This document shows, in pieces, positions 16,930 through 23,838 of a stretch of 64,000 nt of DNA. Source of the DNA: Saccharibacillus soli. GTDB lineage: Bacteria; Bacillota; Bacilli; Paenibacillales; Paenibacillaceae. The DNA lies in assembly GCA_002189105.1 (NCBI GenBank), contig NIOB01000006.1, positions 717,825-781,824 on the forward strand, given 5' to 3'. Both the position numbers and the translations under genes were made by a program. Below the pieces are notes generated by a model. That model was not told the origin of the DNA. It ran no database searches and saw nothing but the letters and a program-made list of their open reading frames with translations. Every line of letters begins with the position of its first letter. Positions within the stretch are counted from its first letter, which is position 1.

Positions 16930-17077
16930 CAATATGTACCTCCAAAATGGAATAGGGAACAGCAAGGGGCTTGTACGTCCATAACCTCTCCTTGACAGTG
17001 TAGTCCAAGTTCAAGTTACAATTCAATAGAAGCCAGAGCCGCCTGTGCGGAAGTTTGAGGGAAAAGGGAGAACATTC

Positions 17078-17563
17078 ATGGAGAAAGAACACATCATGTC
17101 CAATATGGAGCTTCAACAATGGATTGAACAGGTATCACTTGAACATTTTGGTGTGCCGTTTCGCCATCGGGCTTTTTTTAACAGCCGATTAAGATCCACG
17201 GGTGGGCGTTATGCGCTGCGTTCCCACGATATTGAGATTAACCCCCGTCAGCTTCGTGAACATGGGCGAGAAGAGGTAGAGGGCATCATCAAGCATGAGC
17301 TTTGTCATTATCATCTGCATATTGCCGGACGGGGGTATCGTCACCGGGATGCCGATTTTAAACAGCTGCTGGCCAAGGTAGGTGGGAGCCGGTACTGTCA
17401 GGCACTTCCCGACTCGACCAAACGGACGCTTCCTGTTCGGTATAAGTTGACCTGCTTGTCGTGTGGCATGGAGTATCGACGCAAGCGCCGAATGGATGCC
17501 TCGCGTTATCGCTGCGGAAGATGCACGGGAGAACTTCGTCTGATCGAGTTGAAGGTAGAATGA
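17078..17563 (+). CDS. sprT: SprT-family zinc metalloprotein (YdcK-like)
   Basis: 161 residues from ATG 17078, after AAGGGAGAA; a GTG at 17045 is less likely. It aligns along its length with Bacillus YdcK: FFNSRLRSTGGRYALRSHDIEINPRQL, the zinc-protease motif H73-E-L-C-H77 in IIKHELCHYHLHIAGRGYRHRD, and a C-terminal zinc ribbon (CLSCGMEY ... CGRCTGEL). The fold resembles the SprT/Spartan proteases, but cleavage by bacterial members is not established. Confidence 0.93.
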   Translation: MEKEHIMSNMELQQWIEQVSLEHFGVPFRHRAFFNSRLRSTGGRYALRSHDIEINPRQLREHGREEVEGIIKHELCHYHLHIAGRGYRHRDADFKQLLAKVGGSRYCQALPDSTKRTLPVRYKLTCLSCGMEYRRKRRMDASRYRCGRCTGELRLIELKVE

Positions 17564-17691
17564 AAGCTGAAAGAATAACAAGCTGTTGATCGGAGGAGGA
17601 CAATAGTTGTAAAAATGCGATATAATAAGGAGAGACGCACGATCAACCGCAGCGCGTCCATTTCTTGAATCAGCAGAAGGAGGAAAGACAT

Positions 17692-17949
17692 ATGGCCAAA
17701 TCGGCAGCCAAAAAGCTTCGTGAGAAACAGATCCGGGAAGGGAAGCTGGATGTTTCATCACTTCGCAGTCCATTTGCTTCGGCAGACATGCGGACGCGCA
17801 AGACGAAGACCAAGCAGGAGAGTGTCAATCGAATCAAACATAAGAATAACCTGTACAGGAACCCTGACTTCACCGGAGGTGATCGAGGTTCCTTTTATTT
17901 TTTCTATACATTTTTTGAAGAAAGGGTTGACGAAAAAGTCCTTGCATGA
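17692..17949 (+). CDS. Small basic conserved protein, unknown function
   Basis: 85 residues from ATG 17692 after AGGAGGAAAG. The first 50 residues are highly basic (KSAAKKLREKQIREGKLD; MRTRKTKTKQESVNRIKHK), with a GSFYFF segment near the end. I recall similar short proteins next to sprT in related genomes, but no function. The last codons overlap the -35 element of the downstream tRNA promoter (17927-17932), so the tail may be poorly constrained. Confidence 0.7.
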   Translation: MAKSAAKKLREKQIREGKLDVSSLRSPFASADMRTRKTKTKQESVNRIKHKNNLYRNPDFTGGDRGSFYFFYTFFEERVDEKVLA

Positions 17950-17955
17950 TAAATT
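17927..17955 (+). promoter_or_regulatory. Promoter of tRNA-Asn/tRNA-Ser
   Basis: TTGACG (17927-17932), 17-bp spacer, TAAATT (17950-17955), 28 bases before the tRNA-Asn start. The -35 lies within the last codons of the preceding CDS. Confidence 0.7.
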
Positions 17956-17982
17956 ATATCTTGTTGAAACGATAACCAATGT

Positions 17983-18058
17983 TCCCTGATAGCTCAGTTG
18001 GTAGAGCACTCGACTGTTAATCGAGTTGTCACAGGTTCGAGTCCTGTTCGGGGAGCCA
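17983..18058 (+). tRNA. tRNA-Asn (GTT)
   Basis: Acceptor TCCCTGA pairs with TCGGGGA; anticodon loop CTGTTAA gives GTT; T-loop GGTTCGAGTCC; CCA is encoded. Confidence 0.97.
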
Positions 18059-18065
18059 TTTTTAT

Positions 18066-18157
18066 GGAGAGATACCCAAGTGGCTATAAGGGGACCCTCT
18101 GCTAAGGGGTTAGACTGCGTTAGCGGTGCGAGGGTTCGAATCCCTCTCTCTCCGCCA
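18066..18157 (+). tRNA. tRNA-Ser (GCT)
   Basis: Acceptor GGAGAGA pairs with TCTCTCC; anticodon loop CTGCTAA gives GCT; long variable arm typical of class II; CCA is encoded. Confidence 0.97.
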
Positions 18158-18197
18158 CATTCGTTTCTAATATGAATCACTTCCATATAGCAAGAGA

Positions 18198-18225
18198 GAG
18201 GAGCCTGCGAAGGCTTCTTTTTTTG
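18198..18225 (+). terminator. Terminator after tRNA-Ser
   Basis: GGAGCCT, loop GCGA, AGGCTTC, then T7. Confidence 0.8.
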
Positions 18226-18282
18226 TCTATTTTTAAAGGAATTTAGCGATTATAAAAAAATAAAATTAATTTTAAAAAAAGC

Positions 18283-18312
18283 TTGCAATATACCAAAGAT
18301 ATTTGCTATACT
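18283..18312 (+). promoter_or_regulatory. Promoter of tRNA-Glu/Lys/Leu
   Basis: TTGCAA (18283-18288), 18-bp spacer, TATACT (18307-18312), preceded by an A/T-rich UP-like stretch; 43 bases before tRNA-Glu. Confidence 0.75.
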
Positions 18313-18355
18313 CTTACTTGTGCTTGAGCGAGTGAAGTTGTCGCCGAGAGAATAA

Positions 18356-18427
18356 GGCCCGTTGGTCAAGGGGTTAAGACACCTCCCTTTCACGGAGGTA
18401 ACAGGGGTTCGAATCCCCTACGGGTCA
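18356..18427 (+). tRNA. tRNA-Glu (TTC)
   Basis: Acceptor GGCCCGT pairs with ACGGGTC (one G-T); anticodon loop CTTTCAC gives TTC. CCA is not encoded. Confidence 0.96.
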
Positions 18428-18430
18428 TAT

Positions 18431-18506
18431 GAGCCATTAGCTCAGTTGGTAGAGCACCTGACTTTTAATCAGGGTGTCGAAGGTTCGAGTCCTTCATGGC
18501 TCACCA
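18431..18506 (+). tRNA. tRNA-Lys (TTT)
   Basis: Acceptor GAGCCAT pairs with ATGGCTC; anticodon loop CTTTTAA gives TTT; CCA is encoded. Confidence 0.97.
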
Positions 18507-18554
18507 TTTCCTTTTTCTCCTCAGTCGGAAATGGTGATGATTTATCATTAGTAT

Positions 18555-18637
18555 GCGGTAGTGGTGGAATGGCAGACACGCTATCTTGAGGGGGTAGTGG
18601 GTGTATACCCGTGGAGGTTCGAGTCCTCTCTACCGCA
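18555..18637 (+). tRNA. tRNA-Leu (GAG), copy 1
   Basis: Acceptor GCGGTAG pairs with CTACCGC; anticodon stem CTATC/GGTAG with loop TTGAGGG gives GAG; long variable arm. CCA is not encoded. Identical over its whole length to the copy at 20758-20840. Confidence 0.96.
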
Positions 18638-18645
18638 TCGAAGCA

Positions 18646-18677
18646 AACGCAGACTCTTCACAGAGTCTGCGTTTTTT
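18646..18677. terminator. Bidirectional terminator after tRNA-Leu copy 1
   Basis: AACGCAGACTCT, loop TCAC, AGAGTCTGCGTT, then T6. The stop codon of the convergent small zinc-motif gene lies in the loop, so the hairpin probably serves both strands. Confidence 0.92.
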
Positions 18678-18927
18678 GTTTTCCTGCTGGAGGATCAGCA
18701 GCTTCGGCTTCCTGAAGGTGTTTGGCAATTCGGGCGTATCGCGGATAAAGCTTCCGAATACAATCCGGGCAGATGTCGTGGGTCAGAGTGGCGCCTGCAC
18801 ATTCGCCTGGCTGGGCAGTACGCCAACCTTGCCTGCGTCGTATCCGTCCGCAATGAGCGCAGGCACAGATCCAGGAGGATGCATCAGGAGCTGTCGATCT
18901 GCCGCCACCTGAGTGGGTTGGAACCAT
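18658..18927 (-). CDS. Small protein with a stand-alone Cys-rich motif of sensor proteins
   Basis: 89 residues. ATG 18927 is chosen because AAGGAGGTGAAGAG precedes it. The core WICACAHCGRIRRRQGW ... THDICPDCIRKLYPRYA follows the pattern 'ICAxCxxIRxxxGYW...SHGICPxCxxKLYP' that is often seen at the end of PAS/GAF or receiver proteins in signal transduction; the two Cys pairs probably bind zinc. Here it is a whole protein without a sensor. It is 4 bases downstream of the XRE gene and should be co-transcribed with it. Function unknown. Confidence 0.7.
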   Translation of the reverse strand: MVPTHSGGGRSTAPDASSWICACAHCGRIRRRQGWRTAQPGECAGATLTHDICPDCIRKLYPRYARIAKHLQEAEAADPPAGKQKTQTL

Positions 18928-18931
18928 CTCT

Positions 18932-19192
18932 TCACCTCCTTGTTCCAATGGCTTCCCGAACTTGAATCTGTGCCTGCTGTGAGCTGCCCATCTCTGTTGA
19001 AGAAGAGAGTCCCAGCAGTTCCGACACTTGCTTGCGGTATCTGGAGGCTTTTCGGCTTCCGTTAATCAGATTGGATAGGCGGGAGGGTGGAATGTTGTGC
19101 AATTCACAGAATGTTTTCTGGTCCATCTCCAGTTCGGCCAAGCGCCGTTTGATTTCCCAACCGAACGGGGTGATCGCTTTTTTTCTATGCAA
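18932..19192 (-). CDS. XRE-family HTH regulator (phage-like)
   Basis: 86 residues from TTG 19192, nine bases after AGGAGG. The helix-turn-helix is MDQKTFCELHNIPPSRLSNL within ITPFGWEIKRRLAELEM; the ending KASRYRKQVSELLGL is characteristic of small phage- and ICE-associated repressors. It is divergent from the second XRE gene at 19365, with paired operators between them, and heads a two-gene unit with the zinc-motif protein. Confidence 0.85.
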   Translation of the reverse strand: MHRKKAITPFGWEIKRRLAELEMDQKTFCELHNIPPSRLSNLINGSRKASRYRKQVSELLGLSSSTEMGSSQQAQIQVREAIGTRR

Positions 19193-19280
19193 CGTAACGC
19201 TCCTCCTGTTCACACACAAACGGATGAATTATAATCGATTAGAGACGAATGAGGGATCATTTACCATAAAACCAATTATA

Positions 19281-19325
19281 TACGCAAATGCGTAAATGTT
19301 CAATCATTTGATGCGTAAATACGTA
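19281..19325. promoter_or_regulatory. Two related operators between divergent XRE genes
   Basis: Site 1 TACGCAAATGCGTA (19281-19294) has perfect TACGCA/TGCGTA half-sites with a 2-bp gap. Site 2 TGCGTAAATACGTA (19312-19325) has related half-sites in the same spacing. Centres are 31 bp apart, close to three helical turns, which favours cooperative binding on one DNA face. Confidence 0.75.
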
Positions 19326-19364
19326 ACTTGAAACGGAAATGATGGTTTTAAGGAGGATGGCATT

Positions 19365-19751
19365 TTGCAGTCGATCTACGAGCGTATTGAACAGCTCATC
19401 AAAAGCAGTGGTATGACCAAAAAAGCCTTTGGCGAACGTCTGGGAATTAGTGCAGGCAATCTTGGAGATTGGCGGCGAGGGAAGTCTACGCCCAGCACAC
19501 ATAAGCTGATCGAAATCGCGGCCTTTTTTTCAGTAAGCCTCGATTGGTTGATGACGGGCAAGGAATGGAATCCGGAAGGCGTGCGAGAGACGGGAGACCG
19601 TTATTTTTTTGGGAACGAAGGGCAATCCGATTGCCAAGACGATCAACTGAACGAACAGGAGAAGGCTTTTATCCGCGAATATAAAGAGTTTGTGGCTTAT
19701 CGGCGTCGGCGTCAGGGAGAAAAACGTAGTCCGGAAGAGCCGGGTACATAA
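19365..19751 (+). CDS. XRE-family repressor (phage CI-like)
   Basis: 128 residues; TTG start after AAGGAGGATG. N-terminal HTH_3 domain: ERIEQLIKSSGMTKKAFGER with recognition helix ISAGNLGDWRRGKSTPS and the common LIEIAAFFSVSLDWLMTG ending. The C-terminal ~55 residues are acidic then basic (EYKEFVAYRRRRQGEKRS) with no peptidase fold, so it is not a self-cleaving LexA-like repressor. Probably controls its own and the divergent promoter via the operators at 19281-19325. Confidence 0.88.
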   Translation: MQSIYERIEQLIKSSGMTKKAFGERLGISAGNLGDWRRGKSTPSTHKLIEIAAFFSVSLDWLMTGKEWNPEGVRETGDRYFFGNEGQSDCQDDQLNEQEKAFIREYKEFVAYRRRRQGEKRSPEEPGT

Positions 19752-19803
19752 GGTCACGTGAAGGGCAAGCTTGCTTCATTGGATAGAGGATTAAAATTTG
19801 CAT

Positions 19804-19841
19804 AAAAAATGCTCTGAAGCCTAGGCTTCAGAGCATTTTTT
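19804..19841. terminator. Bidirectional terminator
   Basis: AAAAAATGCTCTGAAGCC and its near-perfect complement form a symmetrical hairpin with A6/T6 ends. It serves the XRE gene (+) and the UreF-like gene (-), whose last codons it includes. Confidence 0.93.
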
Positions 19842-20481
19842 GGATAGGAGCTTCATAGATCTCCTCGTAGTCGGCAAAAGAAGGCCCATCAGTGCGGCGT
19901 ACAAGCGACCAGCGAAGCGATACATCGTCGATCATGCGCATCAGCAGCTTACGCCGGGTAACGTCATCCAGTTGCAGCAGACGTGAACAATGCTCGACAT
20001 ATAAGGTGGCATGGTGATACAGATAGGCTGGCACCGCTTCGTTCCGTTCAATCTCCAGGTGGAAGTTAATCCACGCATAGAAGGTTGCCGGACATCCGAA
20101 TGCTTGTTCCGACTGAATGGCCTCGGCTAATGGCGAGAAATTCATCCAGGGATAAAGCGACTTGGAGAGCTTGAGCAGCTTGTGCCCGAAGCGACGCATC
20201 TCGCTGTCAATATCATTGGGACAGGTTCGGGTTCGCAGGCTGCGATCAATGCGAAGTACGCTCTGAAGATCGCCATGTGCCAGCGCTGCGTACAGATCTT
20301 CGATCGCCTGTCCTTCGATATGAACCAGTCGGGGGTGGATATAAGCCTGCATGACCTCTTCAAAAGCTTCGATACCGCCAAGCCTCTTGCCATTAAGGTC
20401 TTCCTTAATACAGCCAACAGGGGTGGGGGACGTCGATTCCAGCAGAGTCATGTAGCTAAGAAGCTTTTGTCCGCTGTGCAT
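19828..20481 (-). CDS. UreF-like protein (orphan)
   Basis: 217 residues from ATG 20481 after AAGGAGG. The central part follows urease accessory protein UreF: AFEEVMQAYIHPRLVHIEGQAI, VLRIDRSLRTR, MRRFGHKLLKLSKSLYPW, FGCPATFYAWINFHLEIERNEAVPAYLYHHA, and a helical C-terminus. The usual N-terminal PIGxFSHSxGLE is replaced by a diverged segment (TSPTPVGCIKED). UreF helps deliver nickel to urease with UreG and UreH; no urease or nickel genes are seen here, so the role is uncertain. It lies between two tRNA-Leu copies. Confidence 0.6.
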   Translation of the reverse strand: MHSGQKLLSYMTLLESTSPTPVGCIKEDLNGKRLGGIEAFEEVMQAYIHPRLVHIEGQAIEDLYAALAHGDLQSVLRIDRSLRTRTCPNDIDSEMRRFGHKLLKLSKSLYPWMNFSPLAEAIQSEQAFGCPATFYAWINFHLEIERNEAVPAYLYHHATLYVEHCSRLLQLDDVTRRKLLMRMIDDVSLRWSLVRRTDGPSFADYEEIYEAPIQKML

Positions 20482-20700
20482 GATGCTGTGCCTCCTTAAA
20501 AGATCATATATTTTGAATGCGATGTTAGGTTAAAGGGATATATTCACGAAAAAGCTTCAAATCATCTATTTATGACAATTATTTTTACATGAAAAAGACG
20601 ATTGGGTCAAGTTTTATTTATCATAGTCGATTATAAAAAGATTTTTAAGTTATTTTTATGTTATTTAATATTACATTTAAGGATACTAAGAAAAAAGAAG

Positions 20701-20729
20701 TTGACTGGATGCTATCTATTGAGTAGACT
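20701..20729 (+). promoter_or_regulatory. Promoter of tRNA-Leu copy 2
   Basis: TTGACT (20701-20706), 17-bp spacer, TAGACT (20724-20729), 28 bases before the tRNA. The 220 bases upstream (20482-20700) are very AT-rich with no gene seen. Confidence 0.75.
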
Positions 20730-20757
20730 ATAGAAGTTAACCCTTATTTCTAAACAT

Positions 20758-20840
20758 GCGGTAGTGGTGGAATGGCAGACACGCTATCTTGAGGGGGTAG
20801 TGGGTGTATACCCGTGGAGGTTCGAGTCCTCTCTACCGCA
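20758..20840 (+). tRNA. tRNA-Leu (GAG), copy 2
   Basis: Identical to 18555-18637 over 83 bases; with the flanking AT and T the direct repeat spans 86 bases. It has its own promoter and terminator. Confidence 0.96.
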
Positions 20841-20850
20841 TACTAAGAAG

Positions 20851-20890
20851 AAGCCGGAAGATCCTGATTTCAGGATTTTCCGGCTTTTTG
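20851..20890 (+). terminator. Terminator after tRNA-Leu copy 2
   Basis: AAGCCGGAAGATCCTG pairs with CAGGATTTTCCGGCTT, then T-rich. Confidence 0.92.
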
Positions 20891-20986
20891 CTTTTTTCGG
20901 CGGACATGTCGAGATAACAGCAAAGAACCCCTATCGCCTGAGCGAAAAGGGTTCGGAGCGTAACGGATTCAAAGCCTGTGGAATGT

Positions 20987-21466
20987 TCAGCCCAACAGCT
21001 TTTCAATATCTTTCTCAAGCTGGTCAGGAGACGTCTGGGGAGCAAATCGTTTGACTGGCTTGCCCTCTTTGTCGATCAGGAATTTGGTGAAATTCCATTT
21101 AACCGACTTGGAACCCATCAGTCCTGGTGCTTCATCGCTCAGATAACGGAACAGGGGATGGGCATTTTCGCCTTTGACGTCGGTTTTCTCAAACATCGGG
21201 AATTTGACTCCGTAGTTCAATTGGCAGAATTCCAGAATCTCATCATTGCTGCCTGGGTCCTGCTCCATAAACTGATTGCTTGGGAAGCCCAAAATCTCCA
21301 ATCCACGGTCATGATACTTGTCGTACAGCTCTTGCAGCCCCTGGAACTGCGGGGTAAATCCGCATTTGCTGGCGGTGTTCACGATCAGCACCACTTTTCC
21401 GCGATAATCGGACAGTTTGACTTCTTCCCCTTTGGACGTGCGGGCTTCGTAATCGTAGACGGACAT
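20987..21466 (-). CDS. Glutathione-peroxidase-family thiol peroxidase
   Basis: 159 residues from ATG 21466, nine bases after GGAGGA; a GTG at 21475 is an alternative. Catalytic Cys35 lies in [11 protein letters not shown] (Cys, not selenocysteine), with the Gln in LGFPSNQF and Trp-Asn in VKWNFTKFL completing the peroxidase centre. [13 protein letters not shown] carries the second Cys that acts as resolving residue in thioredoxin-dependent members. It reduces hydroperoxides in the cytosol. It faces ohr across a shared regulatory gap, supporting a peroxide-response role. Confidence 0.93.
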   Translation of the reverse strand: MSVYDYEARTSKGEEVKLSDYRGKVVLIVNTASKCGFTPQFQGLQELYDKYHDRGLEILGFPSNQFMEQDPGSNDEILEFCQLNYGVKFPMFEKTDVKGENAHPLFRYLSDEAPGLMGSKSVKWNFTKFLIDKEGKPVKRFAPQTSPDQLEKDIEKLLG

Positions 21467-21516
21467 TTTCGTCACTCCTCCTTCAAGAAAATGATTACTC
21501 TCTCTTTGATTGTAAG

Positions 21517-21527
21517 CAATTTAATTG
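21517..21527. promoter_or_regulatory. OhrR-like operator between gpx and ohr
   Basis: CAATTTAATTG is a perfect palindrome identical in its core to the Bacillus OhrR recognition element (ACAATTTAATTGT-type). It lies 51 bases from gpx and 108 from ohr. The regulator gene itself is not in the window. Confidence 0.55.
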
Positions 21528-21634
21528 AGTTTTGCAATTCGTTTTTCGTTTCAACTGCCTGTCGTTTGCTTTATAGATTACATAGTTTGGCAAAAGGGCT
21601 ATGGCTCAAATTCCATATGAGGAGTGAAGGATAC

Positions 21635-22057
21635 ATGGAAGCTCTGTACACAGCAAAAGCGACAGCACGCAGAGGCGGAAGAAGTGGGGTCGTCGAATCG
21701 GGTGACGGTGCATTGAATCTTCAGCTGTCTGTTCCCAAAGGTCTGGGTGGAGGCGGCGGCACGGGCACTAACCCGGAAGAATTGTTCGCAGCCGGTTACA
21801 GCGCCTGCTTCGAGAGCGCTCTGGCCAACATTGCTCACAAAGAGAAGATCGACATCCCGGATACGGAAGTAACCTGTCACGTTCATATTGGCAAAGACGA
21901 GTCCGATGGCGGATTCCAACTGGCGGCCAAGCTTGAAGTGCGGATTCCGGGACTCGACGCGGACAAAGCCAAGGAACTGGTTGAGAAAGCGCATGCCTTC
22001 TGCCCATATTCCAAAGCAACACGCGGCAACATCGAAGTGGAACTCAGCGTTATCTAA
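21635..22057 (+). CDS. ohr: Organic hydroperoxide resistance protein Ohr (OsmC family)
   Basis: 140 residues; ATG 21635 after GAGGAGTGAAGG. The two redox cysteines are Cys58 in FAAGYSACFESAL and Cys123 in AHAFCPYSKATRGN, spaced as in Ohr. GLGGGGGTGTNPEELFAAGYSACF is the signature of the Ohr rather than OsmC branch. It reduces organic and lipid hydroperoxides using lipoylated protein or thiols in the cytosol. The longer open frame upstream has no supporting start. Confidence 0.95.
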   Translation: MEALYTAKATARRGGRSGVVESGDGALNLQLSVPKGLGGGGGTGTNPEELFAAGYSACFESALANIAHKEKIDIPDTEVTCHVHIGKDESDGGFQLAAKLEVRIPGLDADKAKELVEKAHAFCPYSKATRGNIEVELSVI

Positions 22058-22073
22058 ACCCAGGTTTTGGATC

Positions 22074-22113
22074 GGCCGGAAGCCTCCCTGCACAGGCGGC
22101 TTCCGGCCTTTTT
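22074..22113 (+). terminator. Terminator after ohr
   Basis: GGCCGGAAGCC (22074-22084) pairs with GGCTTCCGGCC (22098-22108), then T5. Confidence 0.93.
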
Positions 22114-22238
22114 CGTGGGCAAAATGGCGGGTATCACGCGGTTGACACGAAGGGTGAAATTCATTAAGCTATATAAGCACGCGACATGGGCGGAGCGTTC
22201 GTTCCATGACGAATCTATGAATACGGGTGATATATAAT

Positions 22239-22511
22239 ATGGCTTACAGACCGAACGTGGTAGGTGTAGATAAGGCCGGAAGCAATGACAAGGACGGACT
22301 GTATGAATTCGTCTTACATCTGGAAGATGGCACGATGTGCCGTGTCTTCTATAACCGTTTTCCAGAGTGGAAACTGATGAATGTCAGCCGGCTGCTCAAG
22401 ACACCATGCCCGATCTGCCGCAAAGACTACATCTGCAACTGCTTTGACAAGTTCAAGGGTGAGCTTGATGCGCAGCTCAAGGACGGAAAAATCGAACAAG
22501 CTCTGGCTTAA
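22239..22511 (+). CDS. Small cysteine-containing protein, unknown function
   Basis: 90 residues from ATG 22239, after a modest GGGTGAT ribosome site. Five cysteines (34, 57, 60, 66, 68); TPCPICRKDYICNCFDKF looks like a compact metal-binding knuckle. No signal peptide or membrane segment. Not recognised beyond that. It is single, followed by a strong terminator. Confidence 0.7.
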   Translation: MAYRPNVVGVDKAGSNDKDGLYEFVLHLEDGTMCRVFYNRFPEWKLMNVSRLLKTPCPICRKDYICNCFDKFKGELDAQLKDGKIEQALA

Positions 22512-22558
22512 TCGTAGGCACGGGAAACGTATTTTTGTTTTCGATGTCGGATAACGAG

Positions 22559-22598
22559 ACAGCGGACGTACGGGATGATCCCGAGCGTCCGCTGTTTT
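22559..22598 (+). terminator. Terminator
   Basis: ACAGCGGACG (22559-22568) pairs with CGTCCGCTGT (22585-22594), inner CGGGAT/ATCCCG, followed by T-rich bases. Confidence 0.9.
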
Positions 22599-22644
22599 CT
22601 TTTTGGCGGGAAGGTTAAAGGGTAGAACAAGGAGGAGGGTTATT

Positions 22645-23115
22645 ATGAATGAGAACATTCATCCCCAGGATTCCTCAATCATTGAACGGGAACACGGGGA
22701 GACGGACAAAAGGATTGTATTGATCGATGGAGTCTGCCATTTCTGTCAGGGAGCAGTCCGGTTTATCGTCAAGCGTGACCCCAAAGGCCACTTTAACTTT
22801 GCTTCGCTGCAATCACAATTGGGCGGCGAACTGGCAGGCGGGGTTGGCTTTGAAGAATCCGGTGAGCCGAACACGCTGGTGTTGGTGGAAGAGGGGCGGC
22901 GTTACGTCCGCTCAACCGCAGCACTGCGGATTGCCCGCAAATTGCGTTTCCCGTGGCCGCTGCTGTATGCTTTGATTATTGTACCGCGTCCGCTGCGAGA
23001 TGCCATCTATCGCTGGGTGGCCCGCAATCGCTACCGCTGGTTTGGCAAGGACGACACCTGTCCGATTCCGCCGCCAGGCGTGCGCAGACGCTTTTTGGAT
23101 CAGAATCCTTCCTAA
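22645..23115 (+). CDS. DCC-family (DUF393) thiol-disulfide oxidoreductase-like protein
   Basis: 156 residues from ATG 22645 after AAGGAGGAGGG. The family opening is present: IVLIDGVCHFCQGAVRFIVKRDP, with a CxxC pair, followed by FASLQSQ and a VRSTAALRIARKL segment, then FPWPLLYALIIVPRPLRDAIYRWVARNRYRWFGK. DCC proteins are thioredoxin-like by motif, but no partner or reaction is known. 23 bases upstream of the SUFU-like gene, likely co-transcribed. Confidence 0.9.
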   Translation: MNENIHPQDSSIIEREHGETDKRIVLIDGVCHFCQGAVRFIVKRDPKGHFNFASLQSQLGGELAGGVGFEESGEPNTLVLVEEGRRYVRSTAALRIARKLRFPWPLLYALIIVPRPLRDAIYRWVARNRYRWFGKDDTCPIPPPGVRRRFLDQNPS

Positions 23116-23138
23116 GCGGAAAGAATAGGAGAATGGAC

Positions 23139-23750
23139 ATGCAGACCAAGTTTGGAACCGGAGCGGAATTGGAATTTGATCTTCGTCGTACGATCATTTT
23201 GTCGGTTTATCTCAAGCACTGGGGTATGCCCGAATGGAGAAAGATACTATTTGATTCCGACGAAAAAACTCGCATCGAGTTATATTATTTTCCATCCGTT
23301 TCCGAGGATCTGCCCGCCCGATTCGCCACGATTGGATTATCTGCTTGTCGATATGAAAGTTCAGGGGCTCCCATCCACTCGGAATGGGTGATGGCCTCCG
23401 AACGGGGATTGGGCGGCGAATCGTATGAACGTTTATTTGATTACCTGGCCGATCTGCTGGTTCATCATATTCGCAATGGGCTGGGAGGTGGGCTTCCGCG
23501 CCTGATGCCGCCAAGCCTGCTGGCACCTGAACGATGGACGGCTACTGCTTTGCTGCTGGATGAGCCGCGCGGTGAAGACGAGGAACTGGAGTCTTTTCAA
23601 GTGGGCGATCAGCGGGTGGAACTCGTCTGGGCGCTGCCCATTACTCCTAACGAAGCGAAAAGAATCTCCGAAGAAGGAATCGAAAGTTTCGACGACCATG
23701 CAGAAGAGTCCGACTATTCCCTGATCGATCCCTGCCGACCCGATGAATAA
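23139..23750 (+). CDS. Suppressor-of-fused-like (SUFU) domain protein
   Basis: 203 residues; the ATG at 23139 has AGGAG seven bases upstream, better than the ATG at 23133. The body matches bacterial SUFU proteins: ELYYFPSVSEDLPARFATIGLS, EWVMASERG, LLLDEPRGEDEELESFQVGDQRVELVWALPITPNEAKRISEEGIE. In bacteria this domain is common among immunity proteins of polymorphic toxin systems, but also occurs alone, as in YqcF. No toxin gene adjoins it. Acidic C-terminus. Confidence 0.75.
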   Translation: MQTKFGTGAELEFDLRRTIILSVYLKHWGMPEWRKILFDSDEKTRIELYYFPSVSEDLPARFATIGLSACRYESSGAPIHSEWVMASERGLGGESYERLFDYLADLLVHHIRNGLGGGLPRLMPPSLLAPERWTATALLLDEPRGEDEELESFQVGDQRVELVWALPITPNEAKRISEEGIESFDDHAEESDYSLIDPCRPDE

Positions 23751-23838
23751 ACGGCCCAGCTTGAAAAAGAAAAAAATGGGTCTTGCCTGCTTGCCGTTCT
23801 CTGTGCTATTGTGAGGTCAAATCAATCATGTACGGCGG

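Noticed and set aside
18555-18637. Protein frames running across the tRNA genes (for example from 18362 and 18561)
   Set aside because: They read straight through tRNA cloverleaf sequence and have no coding support.
20978-21634. N-terminal extension of the ohr frame across the gpx region
   Set aside because: Ohr proteins begin at the ATG 21635 with its ribosome site; the extension is antisense to gpx.
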